The notes: generated by a model not told the origin, from the sequence alone. 64,000 nucleotides of DNA from Opitutus terrae PB90-1 (GCF_000019965.1 NC_010571.1:3791001-3855000), one strand, 5' to 3'; positions 17,074 through 26,213 are shown, counted from the stretch's first letter. Made by a program: numbers and translations.

Positions 17074-17970
17074 CTATTGCCTGGCCTGAAGGTTCTGCGG
17101 ATCGAAGACGACGGACGAACGCTCGAACTTCGCGACGCGGCCCGAGGCGAAAGCGTGCGGATAAGCCTCGTCGGCGATCGTGCCTGCAAGGATGCCTTTC
17201 ACGCAGGTGATCTTCTCTGCGAGCACGCCCCGGTCGAACGGCTCGTTGTGGCCGGGCATGATCGTGGTGAACTCATCGGCGCGCGCGGCGATTTTCTCCA
17301 AACTCGCCAGGTAAGCTTCGAGCGGCAGACAATTGCGGAGCTGTAGCCAGACGAGCCGGTTGATGTGGTCACCAGCAAAGAGCAGTTTCTGCGCGCGATC
17401 GAGCAGCACGATTTCCCCCGGGGTGTGTCCGGGCGTGGTGATGACTTCGAGCTGACGCCCGCCGAGGTCGATGATCTCGCCGTCCTTGACGGGCTTCAAT
17501 GCGAGCGGCCTGGCGTTGGCGCCATAATCGAACCGCTCCGCGGCCGGCAGCTTGGGATCCGGTTTGCTCTCACGTCGAACCGAGTCGGCCGTGCGCTCGA
17601 TGCCGGCGAAGTCCGCGGGATCCGCCAGCACCGTGCCGAACTGCAGGTCGGCGCCGCTATGGTCGAGATGCCCGTGCGTGTTGATCACCGTCAGCGGCAG
17701 CGACGTGAGCGACTGCACATACTGGCGAAGATTCGCCTGGCCGTAGCCGGTGTCGATCAGCAGCGCGCGATCGCGACCGATCACGAGGTAAACGTTTACC
17801 GTGCCATGGTCGACGATCCGCCACGTAGCGGGCGCGACCTCGCTGGCGGTGAACCACTCGGATTTCATCGGGGCCACACCGTCGGTCGGCGTCGCCGCAA
17901 AGGCACTGGCCGGGCCGGCCATCAGCCCGAGCGCGAAGAAACAGCAAAGAATGCGCATTCGAAAATCCAT
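17074..17970 (-). CDS. Exported metallo-beta-lactamase-fold hydrolase
   Basis: The 298-residue protein starts at the ATG at 17970, which gives a signal peptide (RILCCFFALGLMAGPASAFA). The metal-binding motif THGHLDHSG (HxHxDH), a later His in TTPGHTPGE, an Asp in LFAGDHINR and a His in IMPGHNEPF complete the binuclear zinc site. Such proteins include B3-like lactamases, lactonases and thiolesterases; the sequence alone does not choose between them. It is divergent from the PIG-L gene, with only 105 bp between starts that must hold both promoters. Confidence 0.78.
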   Translation of the reverse strand: MDFRMRILCCFFALGLMAGPASAFAATPTDGVAPMKSEWFTASEVAPATWRIVDHGTVNVYLVIGRDRALLIDTGYGQANLRQYVQSLTSLPLTVINTHGHLDHSGADLQFGTVLADPADFAGIERTADSVRRESKPDPKLPAAERFDYGANARPLALKPVKDGEIIDLGGRQLEVITTPGHTPGEIVLLDRAQKLLFAGDHINRLVWLQLRNCLPLEAYLASLEKIAARADEFTTIMPGHNEPFDRGVLAEKITCVKGILAGTIADEAYPHAFASGRVAKFERSSVVFDPQNLQARQ

Positions 17971-18075
17971 GACCGCTGAGGGGCGGGCCGTCAAACCTGC
18001 GGACACCGGTGTCTGGCCTGCGATGCGGGCGGAATCGGACGTGACGCGACCGACGCTGGCTGCCAAGGTGGGGGT

Positions 18076-18828
18076 ATGAGCACGACGACGCGGCGGGAGT
18101 TTCTGCGAGCGGGCGCGGTTTCGCTGGCGACGGTGCCGCTGAGTGCATTGGCGAAAAATCCGGCACCGACGGCGCAGCCGTTGCGGATCGTGGCGGTCGG
18201 CGCGCATCCGGATGATCCGGAGAGCGGCTGCGGCGGCACGTTAAAGAAATTCAGCGCGGCGGGGCACAACGTGACGGTGCTGTACCTGACCCGGGGCGAA
18301 GCCGGGATCGCGGGCCAAACCGCGGCGCAGGCGGCAGCGACACGCACGGCCGAAGCGGAAAGCGCCTGCGGATTGCTCGGGGCGCACGCGAGATTTTTTG
18401 GCCAGATCGATGGTGTGACCGTGTTCGATCAAGCGGCGGTCGCGCGGATGACGCAGGCGCTCACCGACCTGCAACCTGATTTGGTGCTGGCGCACTGGCC
18501 CATCGACTCGCACCCCGATCACCAGGTCGCGGCTACGCTCGTGATCCAGGCGCGATTGCGGGCGGCGCCGCCGTTCGAGTTGTTCTTCTTTGAAGTCTGC
18601 GCGGGCCAACAAACGATGACCTTCCGACCCACCGACTACGTGGACATCACCGACATGCAGGAGGTGAAACGCGCCGCGGTGTTCTGCCATGCGAGCCAGA
18701 ATCCGGCCGAGATTTATGCGGAAGGTGGCCACACGCTCATGGAGCAGTTCCGCGGCGCGGAGTGCGGGGTGCGGGCGGCGGAGGCGTTCGTGCGGTTCAC
18801 GGCGCGCGGGACGACAGGCTTGGTGTGA
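18076..18828 (+). CDS. TAT-exported PIG-L/LmbE deacetylase
   Basis: The 250-residue protein has a twin-arginine signal (TTTRREFLRAGAVSLATV). The zinc motif AHPDDPE is at residues 43-49 and the distal metal ligand lies in SHPDHQ, both diagnostic of N-acetylglucosaminyl-type de-N-acetylases. It probably removes acetyl groups from an amino-sugar conjugate outside the cytoplasm. The ATG at 18076 is preceded by gggggt. It is divergent from the metallo-beta-lactamase-fold gene. Confidence 0.83.
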   Translation: MSTTTRREFLRAGAVSLATVPLSALAKNPAPTAQPLRIVAVGAHPDDPESGCGGTLKKFSAAGHNVTVLYLTRGEAGIAGQTAAQAAATRTAEAESACGLLGAHARFFGQIDGVTVFDQAAVARMTQALTDLQPDLVLAHWPIDSHPDHQVAATLVIQARLRAAPPFELFFFEVCAGQQTMTFRPTDYVDITDMQEVKRAAVFCHASQNPAEIYAEGGHTLMEQFRGAECGVRAAEAFVRFTARGTTGLV

Positions 18829-18939
18829 GTGTTCTTCAGGTCGGCTTCACCGGCGAGGGCAACAAACGCGCCGGCGTGGCCAAGATCTGCACGAGGGGCG
18901 TCGAGCGGCGCAGGTGTAGTGTGATTGAAAGGTAATCCT

Positions 18940-19266
18940 ATGAAAACATCCTCACATTACTCTCGTCCGGCCGCGCTTCTTGTTGCTTTCGCACTCGCCT
19001 CCAGTGCCACGGCTTCGGTCCTGGCCACGGCAGCTGAGAGCAGATCTGAGTCGATCTGCTCCGACAGTCGTACGGTGACCAAGGTCGAGCAGCGGCCGAG
19101 CCTGCCCAACGGCAAAGGCACGCCCAACATCGTGAAGGTGACGAAACGCGTCTGCACCTCCTGTGCCGCACCGGCAACCGCGGCGAAGTCTTCGCTGCCC
19201 AACGGCCGCGGCGCGCTCGTCGCGACCGTCTCGCCGGGGCAGCACGAATGCGGTGATTGCAGGTAA
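18940..19266 (+). CDS. Small exported protein with two SLPNG repeats and paired cysteines
   Basis: The 108-residue protein starts at an ATG and has a Sec signal (PAALLVAFALASSATASVLA). The mature part holds two related blocks, PSLPNGKG...VCTSC and SSLPNGRG...ECGDC, each ending in a CxxC pair, plus a single Cys in SICSDS. I do not recognise the family. The CxxC pairs suggest metal binding or disulfides, and the position before a metal-efflux operon fits a metal-related role, but that is inference. Confidence 0.6.
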   Translation: MKTSSHYSRPAALLVAFALASSATASVLATAAESRSESICSDSRTVTKVEQRPSLPNGKGTPNIVKVTKRVCTSCAAPATAAKSSLPNGRGALVATVSPGQHECGDCR

Positions 19267-19488
19267 GGCACGGCACGTCAGCTGACGGCAAGGGAATCGT
19301 GACGGAATTCCCGTGCGGTGTCGGATTGCCGCGGCGAGGTGGCCGAGCAATTCGTCCGGCTCTGATCGCGGCGGCAGCGAAAGAGGGTCGGCTTGCCGTG
19401 AAGTTCGTAGCGAAGCGCGGGACGCGATCTTCGGGGTCCGACTCCTGAAACCATCCGGGGTGACGGCGCCCCACGGAGGAGGCTCGGG

Positions 19489-19884
19489 TTAACCGACCGG
19501 CTCGAGCAGTTGCCCGCCGCCAGCCACGGTGCGAATCGTCGGGACCAATTCGCGGAAGCATTCGTCTTTGCGCAGGAACGCCGCCGCCCCACAGGAGGCC
19601 GCGACGTGGGCCACTGCCTCGCTCTCGTGGGCCGTAACCATCACGACCTTCACCGACGGCAGCCCGGCCCCGATCAGGCGCGTCGCCGCGGCCCCATCCA
19701 GGCACGGCATTTCCAGGTCCATCACGACCACGTCGGGTCGGGTCTCCTCGGCCAGTTCGGTAGCCATGACGCCGTTGTCGGCTTCTGCGACGATGGCCAA
19801 GTCTTCCGAGAGTTCGAGCAGCGCTTTGATTCCCGCCCGCATCACCTCGTGGTCGTCGACGACCATCACGCGAATTGTCTTCAT
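19489..19884 (-). CDS. Stand-alone response-regulator receiver domain
   Basis: The 131-residue protein is a complete NarL-type receiver. It has the acidic pair in VVDDHE, the phospho-acceptor Asp in VVVMDLEMP, Thr in VMVTAHES and Lys in FLRKDE. It stops right after the receiver (GGGQLLEPVG), where NarL/FixJ proteins normally continue into a LuxR helix-turn-helix. I see no helix-turn-helix in the 220 bp beyond the stop, so it is either a genuine single-domain regulator or an old truncation. No histidine kinase lies nearby. The ATG at 19884 was chosen over a TTG one codon upstream. Confidence 0.8.
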   Translation of the reverse strand: MKTIRVMVVDDHEVMRAGIKALLELSEDLAIVAEADNGVMATELAEETRPDVVVMDLEMPCLDGAAATRLIGAGLPSVKVVMVTAHESEAVAHVAASCGAAAFLRKDECFRELVPTIRTVAGGGQLLEPVG

Positions 19885-20125
19885 CAATTAAGATGCCTCG
19901 ACCGCGCCACGCCGCTATCGGGCGGGTTCCGCACCGGCTGCGCGGGGAATCGCTCCCGGAACGGCGGGCCGTTCAGCGTCGGCGGGCCCGGCGGTGGATT
20001 CCCGGTGGAACACGACGCGGCGGACGAGCAGGACGGTACACGGGCCCGGCGCGGCGACCCGATGGGCCGACCCTGGCGCGAGATTGACAACTTCCACCAC
20101 TGCGACGAATTGGTGCGCGCCGAAC

Positions 20126-20515
20126 ATGTCTCGACGCCTGCATCGCCTGATCGCGCTGTGCCTGGTCCTCGTATGGGGACCGGCCACGATGTGCTGCGCG
20201 ATGGAGGCCGCCGGATGGTCGGCCTTTTGTTCGGACGCGGACTGTCATTCCGACGATGTCGACCGAGCGCCGGCGGATGGCTGCAACGAAGTGGAAGCGG
20301 GCAACTACCAGAACGTTTTGCCGACGATCAAGCCCGCCCCGGCCACGCTGGTGGTGTGCGACTGTTTCCTCGGCGGGAGCGATCTGGATTCGCCCCCTGA
20401 TGACGGCGTCGTGTGCACCGGGACCTTCGACCGACCGCGAGACTGGCTGGTGAGCTGGCAGTTTGTGCGCCGGGCGGCTGCGCCCGCGCATGCTCCGGAT
20501 TCGTTGAACGCCTGA
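20126..20515 (+). CDS. Secreted Cys-rich protein heading the metal-efflux operon
   Basis: The 129-residue protein has a signal peptide (LHRLIALCLVLVWGPATMCC) and a Cys-rich mature region (FCSDADCHSDD, DGCNEVE, VVCDCFLGG, VVCTGTF). The family is not recognised. It lies 84 bp upstream of the CzcC-like gene on the same strand. A Cys/Asp/His-rich periplasmic protein at the head of an RND operon would suit a metal buffer or sensor, but nothing proves it. Confidence 0.6.
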   Translation: MSRRLHRLIALCLVLVWGPATMCCAMEAAGWSAFCSDADCHSDDVDRAPADGCNEVEAGNYQNVLPTIKPAPATLVVCDCFLGGSDLDSPPDDGVVCTGTFDRPRDWLVSWQFVRRAAAPAHAPDSLNA

Positions 20516-20599
20516 GCGGTCCCTGCGCGGACCGCAGAGTGGGCCCGGGCGCGGTGCGCGTTGCCGGGCGTCGGCTGAATGTTGCGTTCACGAATTCCC

Positions 20600-21901
20600 A
20601 TGAACCTTGCTGTCTTTTCATCTCGTCGTTTCAAACTTCCCCTCGTCCTGCCGCTGCTGCTGCAACTCGCGTCGTGCGCCGTGGCGACGGCCGCGGCGCC
20701 GGCCCCTATCACGGTCGACGCGCTCGTCGCCGAGATCGCGGCGAGCAATCCGGAGCTGCGTTTTTACGAAGCGGAAGTGCAGTCGGCGAAGGCCGCCGCG
20801 CGTGGTTCGGGTGCGCTCGCCGATCCCGACCTTACGGTGGAACTCGGTCGCAAGCGGGTGCGCGAGGCCACCGGGGTGCTGGCGGGCGAGGGCGCGGCGT
20901 GGTCGGTGAGCGTCACCCAGACGTTCGAATGGCCCGGACGGCTGGCGTTGCGAAAAGCGATCGCCGGCCGCGAGGTCGAGCTCGCGGAACTCGGATTGCA
21001 GCGGTTCCGCGCGGCGTTGGACGCCCGTGCGCGGGTGCTCGCCCACGGGCTGCATGCGGCGAACACGAAAGTCGGGGCCGTGCGCGAGGTCGCGGACCGA
21101 TTCGCCGCGTTGAAAGAAACGTTTCTCGCGCGCGAACCGGCCGGCATCGCGCCGCAGTTGGAAACGCGCGTGATCGAAGCCAACGAACTCACGCTGCAGC
21201 GCCGGGCCAGCGATGCCGAACTTGAGTTGCAGGCAGCGCTGCTCGAGCTGAATCAGCTGCGCGGCGCCGCCGCGGGTACGCCGCTGATGGTCACGGCACC
21301 TCCGCTGGAGTTCGGTGAGGCGCCGGAAGCCGATGTGCTCCTCGCCGCCGCGCGGGAGAACAATTTCGAATTCCGGATGCGTCGCGCCGAGTTGGAACAG
21401 CAGGATTTCGAGGTGCGGCTGGCGCGGCACGAGCGCTATCCCGCGATCAGCGTGAGCCCGTTCTATTCGACGGAGCGCGCCGGCGAGCGCGAGACGATGC
21501 TGGGCGTCGGAGTGAGCGTGCCGCTCCCGGTCGGTGGGCGCACGCGGAGTGCCGTGGGGCTCGCGGAAGCGCGGCGCCGGCAGGCGGAGGCGGCGGCGCT
21601 CGTGGCCGAGCGGGAGCTGGAGCGCGCGGTGCTGACGGCGGCGCAGACGTTCGCGGTGAAAACGGCGGAAGCGCGGCGCTGGCCGCCGGAGGCCCTGCGG
21701 CATTTTCGCGAAGCGGCGGAGCTGGCCGACCGGCACTACCGCCTCGGGGCCGTGCCGATTTCGACCTACGTCGAATTGCAGGCCAGCTATCTCGAAGCGG
21801 TGGAGGCGTTGCTCGACACGCAGCGCGAAGCGCTCGCAGCCGGGCTGAAGCTGCGCGAACTGGCCGGGCTGGACGCGCCGATCCGGGAGGTGGCGCAATG
21901 A
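20600..21901 (+). CDS. czcC: Outer-membrane efflux factor, CzcC/TolC family
   Basis: The 433-residue protein starts at the ATG at 20600, which gives a signal peptide (LPLVLPLLLQLASCAVATAAA). The two alpha-helical repeats of the TolC family are visible (residues 50-230 with EAEVQSAKAAARGSGALADP, and 250-420 with RRAELEQQDFEVRLARHERYP). It should form the trimeric exit duct for the CzcA pump. Its last four bases (ATGA) overlap the start of the adaptor gene, which implies translational coupling. Confidence 0.82.
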   Translation: MNLAVFSSRRFKLPLVLPLLLQLASCAVATAAAPAPITVDALVAEIAASNPELRFYEAEVQSAKAAARGSGALADPDLTVELGRKRVREATGVLAGEGAAWSVSVTQTFEWPGRLALRKAIAGREVELAELGLQRFRAALDARARVLAHGLHAANTKVGAVREVADRFAALKETFLAREPAGIAPQLETRVIEANELTLQRRASDAELELQAALLELNQLRGAAAGTPLMVTAPPLEFGEAPEADVLLAAARENNFEFRMRRAELEQQDFEVRLARHERYPAISVSPFYSTERAGERETMLGVGVSVPLPVGGRTRSAVGLAEARRRQAEAAALVAERELERAVLTAAQTFAVKTAEARRWPPEALRHFREAAELADRHYRLGAVPISTYVELQASYLEAVEALLDTQREALAAGLKLRELAGLDAPIREVAQ

Positions 21902-22638
21902 GTCCGGGTCGAGCGATCGTCTTCGCCGGCGGGCTCGCGCTCGCGGTCGGCCACGCCGGCTGCAGCCCGGAGTCCGCGTCGCCGGGCGCCGAGTCGACAG
22001 AAGCTCACGCCGAACATGGGCACGACCATGAGCACGGCGCCGCCGATGGCCATGAATACGCCGCAGGCGATGCGCCGGCGCGATTCGTCGCGGGCCACGG
22101 ACTGCAGCTGGCGGAGCCGACAGCGCGGGCGCTGGGTGTCCAGAGCGAGGTCGCCAGCCGGCGGACGTTGACGCCGCGGTTTGAGCTTACGGCCACGGTG
22201 TTCGACCCCGGCCCGCCCGCGCAGGCTTCGGCCTTGGTTCCGGCCGAGCTCGCACAGGCCGTCAGCCGGCACGCGCCGAGCGGGGTCTCCGTGCTCGCGG
22301 TACGCGAGGACGCGAGCGCGGGCCGGACCGAGGTGGTCCTGGCTTTGTCCAACCCACGACCGCTCGGCGCCGTGATCGCGTTGACGGTGGAAGGCGCCGC
22401 GCGGCCCGCGCTGGCGGTTCCAGCGGCGGCGACTTTGCGCACGGCCACGGGTACGTTCCTGTTTGTGGTTGAAGACGATTTCCTCGTGCGGCGCGCGGTC
22501 GAAACCGGCGCGAGCGACGGTGAATGGGTCGAGGTGGTGCGCGGGCTGGATGCCGGCGCGCGCGTCGTCACCTCCGCCGTGGAGGAGCTTTGGTTGACGG
22601 AACTCCGGCTGACGAAGGGCGGCGGGCACAGTCACTGA
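21898..22638 (+). CDS. Unusually short CzcB-like periplasmic adaptor
   Basis: The protein has 246 residues, whereas metal RND adaptors usually have 350-520. The N-terminus has a hydrophobic segment and a Cys (HAGCS, residue 22) that could be lipidated. A His/Glu-rich stretch follows (HAEHGHDHEHGAADGHEY), as in CzcB-type metal binders. The strand after GHGLQLAEPTARALGVQSE and the barrel and membrane-proximal parts (ALAVPAAATLRTATGTFLFV, VETGASDGEWVEVV, VVTSAVEELWLTELRL) are kept. The lipoyl and coiled-coil hairpin segment that normally touches the outer-membrane duct appears to be missing. It ends GGGHSH. Confidence 0.75.
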   Translation: MSPGRAIVFAGGLALAVGHAGCSPESASPGAESTEAHAEHGHDHEHGAADGHEYAAGDAPARFVAGHGLQLAEPTARALGVQSEVASRRTLTPRFELTATVFDPGPPAQASALVPAELAQAVSRHAPSGVSVLAVREDASAGRTEVVLALSNPRPLGAVIALTVEGAARPALAVPAAATLRTATGTFLFVVEDDFLVRRAVETGASDGEWVEVVRGLDAGARVVTSAVEELWLTELRLTKGGGHSH

Positions 22639-22653
22639 CCGGAGAGCATCACG

Positions 22654-25600
22654 ATGATCGACCGCATTCTTGAATTTGCGCTGCGCCAGCGGGTGTTTGT
22701 CCTCCTCGGCGCGCTGTTGCTGGTGGTGGTGGGGAGCTGGGCCGCGCTGCGGCTGCCGATCGACGTGACGCCCGACATCACGCCGGTGCAGGTGCAGATC
22801 AACACCGAGGTGAAAGGACTCGCTCCGGAGGAGATCGAGAACCTCGTGACGTTTCCGATCGAGATGCAGATGAGCGGGGTGCCGGGAATGACCGAGCTGC
22901 GCTCGCTGTCGAAGACGGGGCTTTCGCAGGTGACGCTGGTCTTCGAGGACGGCGTCGACGTTTATCGCGTGCGGCAGTTGGTCAGCGAGCGGCTGGCCGG
23001 CGCGGCGAAGGAATTGCCCGCGGGGCTGACGCCGATGCTCGCGCCGATCACGTCGGGGCTGAGCGACATCTTTTATTACGTGGTCGACTACGCCGAGAAC
23101 GCGCCGGACAAGCCGGCGACGCGCGCTGAGCAGTTGCGCGAGCTGCAGCTGATCCACGATTTCGTGATCAAGCCGCAGCTGCGCACCGTGCGTGGCGTCG
23201 TGGAGGTGAATGCCTCCGGCGGCTACGAGAAGCAGATCATCGTGCAGCCCCGGCCGGACGCGCTGCTGGCGGCCGGCGTCACGTTTCATGAACTGGCGGA
23301 AATCGTCGGGGAGAACGTTGAGAACGCTGGCGGCGGCGCCGTCCAGATCGGTGGCGAACAGCTTTCCATTCGCGCTGACAGCCGGGTGCGATCGACCGAG
23401 GAAATCAGCCGTCTGCCGCTGAAGTTTCGCGGCGCCGGCATCGCACCGCTGCTGGTCAGCGACGTGGCTGACGTGGTCGTTGGCAGCAGCCTGCGCACCG
23501 GCACGGCCACGCACAACGGCCGCGAGGCACTGCTCGGCGCGGCGTTGATGCTCACTGGCGAGAATGCGCGACTGGTCGCGCGGCGCGTGGCGGACAAGCT
23601 CGCGGAAATCCAGCCGCGGCTGCCGGCGGGCGTGACGCTCACAACCGTTTACGACCGGACGGATCTCGTAGACCGGACGATCCGCACGGTGCGGAAGAAT
23701 CTCTTCGAAGGAGCGATCCTGGTCATCGCGGTGTTGCTGGGCTTGCTGGGCAACTGGCGCGCGGCGTTGATCGTGTCGCTGGCGATTCCGCTGTCATTCC
23801 TCTTTGCAATCACGGGCATGGTGCGCTTCGGCGTATCGGGCAACCTGATGAGCCTGGGCGCGGTGGACTTCGGGCTGATCATCGACGGCGCGGTGGTGAT
23901 GGTGGAGAACATCGTGCGGCGGATCGGGGCGCGGCAGCACGCGGTGGGGCGCGACCTCACGCGCGAGGAACGCCTGCACACCGTACTGGCGGCGGCGAAA
24001 GAGGTGGGCCGACCGACGTTCTTTGGCGTGGCCATCATCACGCTCGTTTACGTGCCGATCCTTTCGCTGACCGGCATCGAGGGAAAGATGTTCGAGCCGA
24101 TGGCGCTGACGGTGATTTTCGCGCTCATCGGCGCGCTGATCCTGACGCTGACACTGATGCCGGTGCTGTGCTCGTTCGGACTGCGCGGTCGCGTGGCGGA
24201 GGGCGACGGCTGGCTGGTGCGCGCGTTGAAGCGGCTTTACGTGCCGGTGCTGGCGCGCGCGTTGCGGTGGCGCTGGGCCGTGGTCGGCGGCGGGCTGGCG
24301 CTGTGCGGGCTGGCGGCCGCGTTGTTCGGCCGGCTCGGCGCGGAGTTCGTGCCGCAGCTCGACGAAGGCTCGTTCGCGACGTTCATGATTCGCACCAACA
24401 GCATCGGACTCGAGGCGTCGCTCGCGATGCAGGAGCGCGGCGAACGGCTGCTGCGCGAGAAATTCCCGCTGGTGACGCACACGTTTTCGCGGATCGGGAC
24501 GGCGGAAGTGGCGACGGACCCGATGGGCGTGAACGTCGCCGACACCTACATCTTTTACCGGCCGTTCGCTGAGTGGCCGCGGGATGAACACGGCGATGGG
24601 CCGACGAAGGACGAGGTGGCAGACGCGATGGCGGAGATACTGGGCACGCACCTGCCGGGCGAAGCACATCTGTTTTCGCAGCCGATCGAGATGCGGTTCA
24701 ACGAAATCCTGGAAGGCACGCGCGCGGACATCGCGGTGAAGGTGTTCGGCGACGATTTCGAGCGGATCGAAGCGATTGCCAGCGAGGTGCGCGAGATCCT
24801 GGAGCAGGTGCCGGGAGCGGCGGATGTGGAGTTCGACGCGCTCGGCAAGGCGCCGCTGCTCGAGATCAGGCTGAACCGCGAGGCGATGACCCGCTACAAC
24901 GTGCACGCCGCCGAGGTGAACGCGACCGTGGCCACGGCACTGGCGGGCGAGGAGGTGGGCACGATCGTGGACGGCAACCGCCGTTATCCGATTCTGGTGC
25001 GGCTGCCGGAGCGGCTGCGGTCGGCGCTGGAGGAGCTGAAGCATCTGCCGCTCCGCTTGGCGCACGCCGACGGGGTGATCACGCTGGGCGACGTGGCGGA
25101 ATTCGTCGTGACCGAGAAGGTCAACGCGATCGCGCGCGAATCCGGCCAGCGGCGCGCGGCAATCATGGTGAACCTCCGCGGCCGTGACGTGGAAAGTTTC
25201 GTGCACGAGGCGCAGGCACGCGTGCGTGCACAGGTCGAGCTGCCGGCGGGCTACGCGATCGAGTTCGGCGGGCAGTTCAAGAATCTGCAGGAGGCGCGGG
25301 GCCGGCTGGCGATCATCGTGCCGCTCGCGCTGGCGGTGATCTTCCTGCTGATCTTCGCCGCGTTCGGCAGCCTGCGGCAGGCGCTGGTGGTGTACACGGG
25401 CATTCCGCTCGCGATCACCGGCGGCGTGGTCGCGCTGGCGCTGCGCGGATTGCCGTTCTCGATTTCCGCCGGGATCGGGTTCATCGCGCTCAGCGGCGTC
25501 GCCGTGCTCAACGGGTTGATGCTCGTGAGCACGTTCAACCAACTTCGCGAGGAAGGCTGGAATGTGGCGGAGGCGGTGCGCGAAGGCGCGCTGACGCGCT

Positions 25601-25818
25601 TGCGGCCGGTGCTGATGACGGCGCTGGTGGCCTCGCTCGGATTTCTGCCAATGGCGTTGTCGAACGGCGCCGGGGCCGAGGTGCAACGCCCGCTGGCCAC
25701 GGTGGTCATCGGCGGAATCGTCACATCGACGTTCCTGACGCTGGTGATGCTGCCGGTGCTCTACGAGTGGAGCGAGGCGCGGCTGGCGCGGCGCCGGGCG
25801 GAGGGAAAGACTTTATGA
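22654..25818 (+). CDS. czcA: CzcA-type heavy-metal RND transporter
   Basis: The 1054-residue inner-membrane proton antiporter has the RND layout: TM1 (VFVLLGALLLVVVGSWAAL), a first periplasmic loop, a TM2-6 block, TM7, a second loop and TM8-12. TM4 carries DFGLIIDGAVVMVEN, whose Asp/Asp/Glu pattern is typical of the divalent-cation (Zn/Co/Cd/Ni) HME branch, not the CusA copper/silver branch. It should pump metal from the periplasm or cytoplasm through the CzcC-like duct with the short adaptor. It starts 16 bp after the adaptor stop and overlaps the following lipoprotein gene by 4 bp. Confidence 0.88.
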   Translation: MIDRILEFALRQRVFVLLGALLLVVVGSWAALRLPIDVTPDITPVQVQINTEVKGLAPEEIENLVTFPIEMQMSGVPGMTELRSLSKTGLSQVTLVFEDGVDVYRVRQLVSERLAGAAKELPAGLTPMLAPITSGLSDIFYYVVDYAENAPDKPATRAEQLRELQLIHDFVIKPQLRTVRGVVEVNASGGYEKQIIVQPRPDALLAAGVTFHELAEIVGENVENAGGGAVQIGGEQLSIRADSRVRSTEEISRLPLKFRGAGIAPLLVSDVADVVVGSSLRTGTATHNGREALLGAALMLTGENARLVARRVADKLAEIQPRLPAGVTLTTVYDRTDLVDRTIRTVRKNLFEGAILVIAVLLGLLGNWRAALIVSLAIPLSFLFAITGMVRFGVSGNLMSLGAVDFGLIIDGAVVMVENIVRRIGARQHAVGRDLTREERLHTVLAAAKEVGRPTFFGVAIITLVYVPILSLTGIEGKMFEPMALTVIFALIGALILTLTLMPVLCSFGLRGRVAEGDGWLVRALKRLYVPVLARALRWRWAVVGGGLALCGLAAALFGRLGAEFVPQLDEGSFATFMIRTNSIGLEASLAMQERGERLLREKFPLVTHTFSRIGTAEVATDPMGVNVADTYIFYRPFAEWPRDEHGDGPTKDEVADAMAEILGTHLPGEAHLFSQPIEMRFNEILEGTRADIAVKVFGDDFERIEAIASEVREILEQVPGAADVEFDALGKAPLLEIRLNREAMTRYNVHAAEVNATVATALAGEEVGTIVDGNRRYPILVRLPERLRSALEELKHLPLRLAHADGVITLGDVAEFVVTEKVNAIARESGQRRAAIMVNLRGRDVESFVHEAQARVRAQVELPAGYAIEFGGQFKNLQEARGRLAIIVPLALAVIFLLIFAAFGSLRQALVVYTGIPLAITGGVVALALRGLPFSISAGIGFIALSGVAVLNGLMLVSTFNQLREEGWNVAEAVREGALTRLRPVLMTALVASLGFLPMALSNGAGAEVQRPLATVVIGGIVTSTFLTLVMLPVLYEWSEARLARRRAEGKTL

Positions 25819-26213
25819 GAACGATGGCTGGTTTGCTGATCCTGCTGCTCGGCGGTTGTGCGACGGCGGTGCGTCCTCCTCCCGAGGTGGCGCACATTCA
25901 ACTCACGAAGGAGGCCTCGCCGCGCCTGGACGTCCACACGATCCAACTCGGCCGCGATGAGCGCGGCGTGTATGTCGCCGGGTCGGTGCATCGCCGCTGG
26001 GGAACCGATATTGCGGACGCGGTGCACCTCGACGTGACGGTGTATGGACGCGACGGGGCCGTGCTCGGGTCGGAGTCGGCGCGGTTCGAGACCGTGCCGG
26101 TTCGTCGCGGACATGCCGCGGTCGGCGTGTCGCAGTATCGCGTGTATGTGAGCGTCGATCCGCAGGAGATTCGACGCATTGACGTGCGCGCGGACGAACA
26201 GCCGCATGCGTGA
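25815..26213 (+). CDS. Putative lipoprotein at the end of the czc-like operon
   Basis: The 132-residue protein begins in the ATGA overlap with czcA and has a lipobox (LLGGC, Cys near residue 16). The rest is a single beta-rich domain (VYVAGSVHRRWG, HLDVTVYGRDGAVLGSES, RYRVYVSVDPQE-like strands) with many His and Asp. Residues such as SVHRRWGTDIADAVHLDV resemble small immunoglobulin-like domains of envelope lipoproteins. The coupling to czcA implies a function in or beside the pump. Confidence 0.7.
   Translation: MRTMAGLLILLLGGCATAVRPPPEVAHIQLTKEASPRLDVHTIQLGRDERGVYVAGSVHRRWGTDIADAVHLDVTVYGRDGAVLGSESARFETVPVRRGHAAVGVSQYRVYVSVDPQEIRRIDVRADEQPHA

Noticed and set aside
16587-17210. Plus-strand ORF containing MDEHPDEAGDDW between the NifX-like and metallo-hydrolase genes
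   Set aside because: It overlaps the 3' end of the metallo-beta-lactamase-fold gene and the NifX-like gene start, and becomes Arg-rich; no ribosome-binding site or domain.
22654-25818. Calling the RND pump CusA (copper/silver)
   Set aside because: TM4 carries the DFGxIxDGA...E pattern of the divalent-cation branch, not the Cus pattern.
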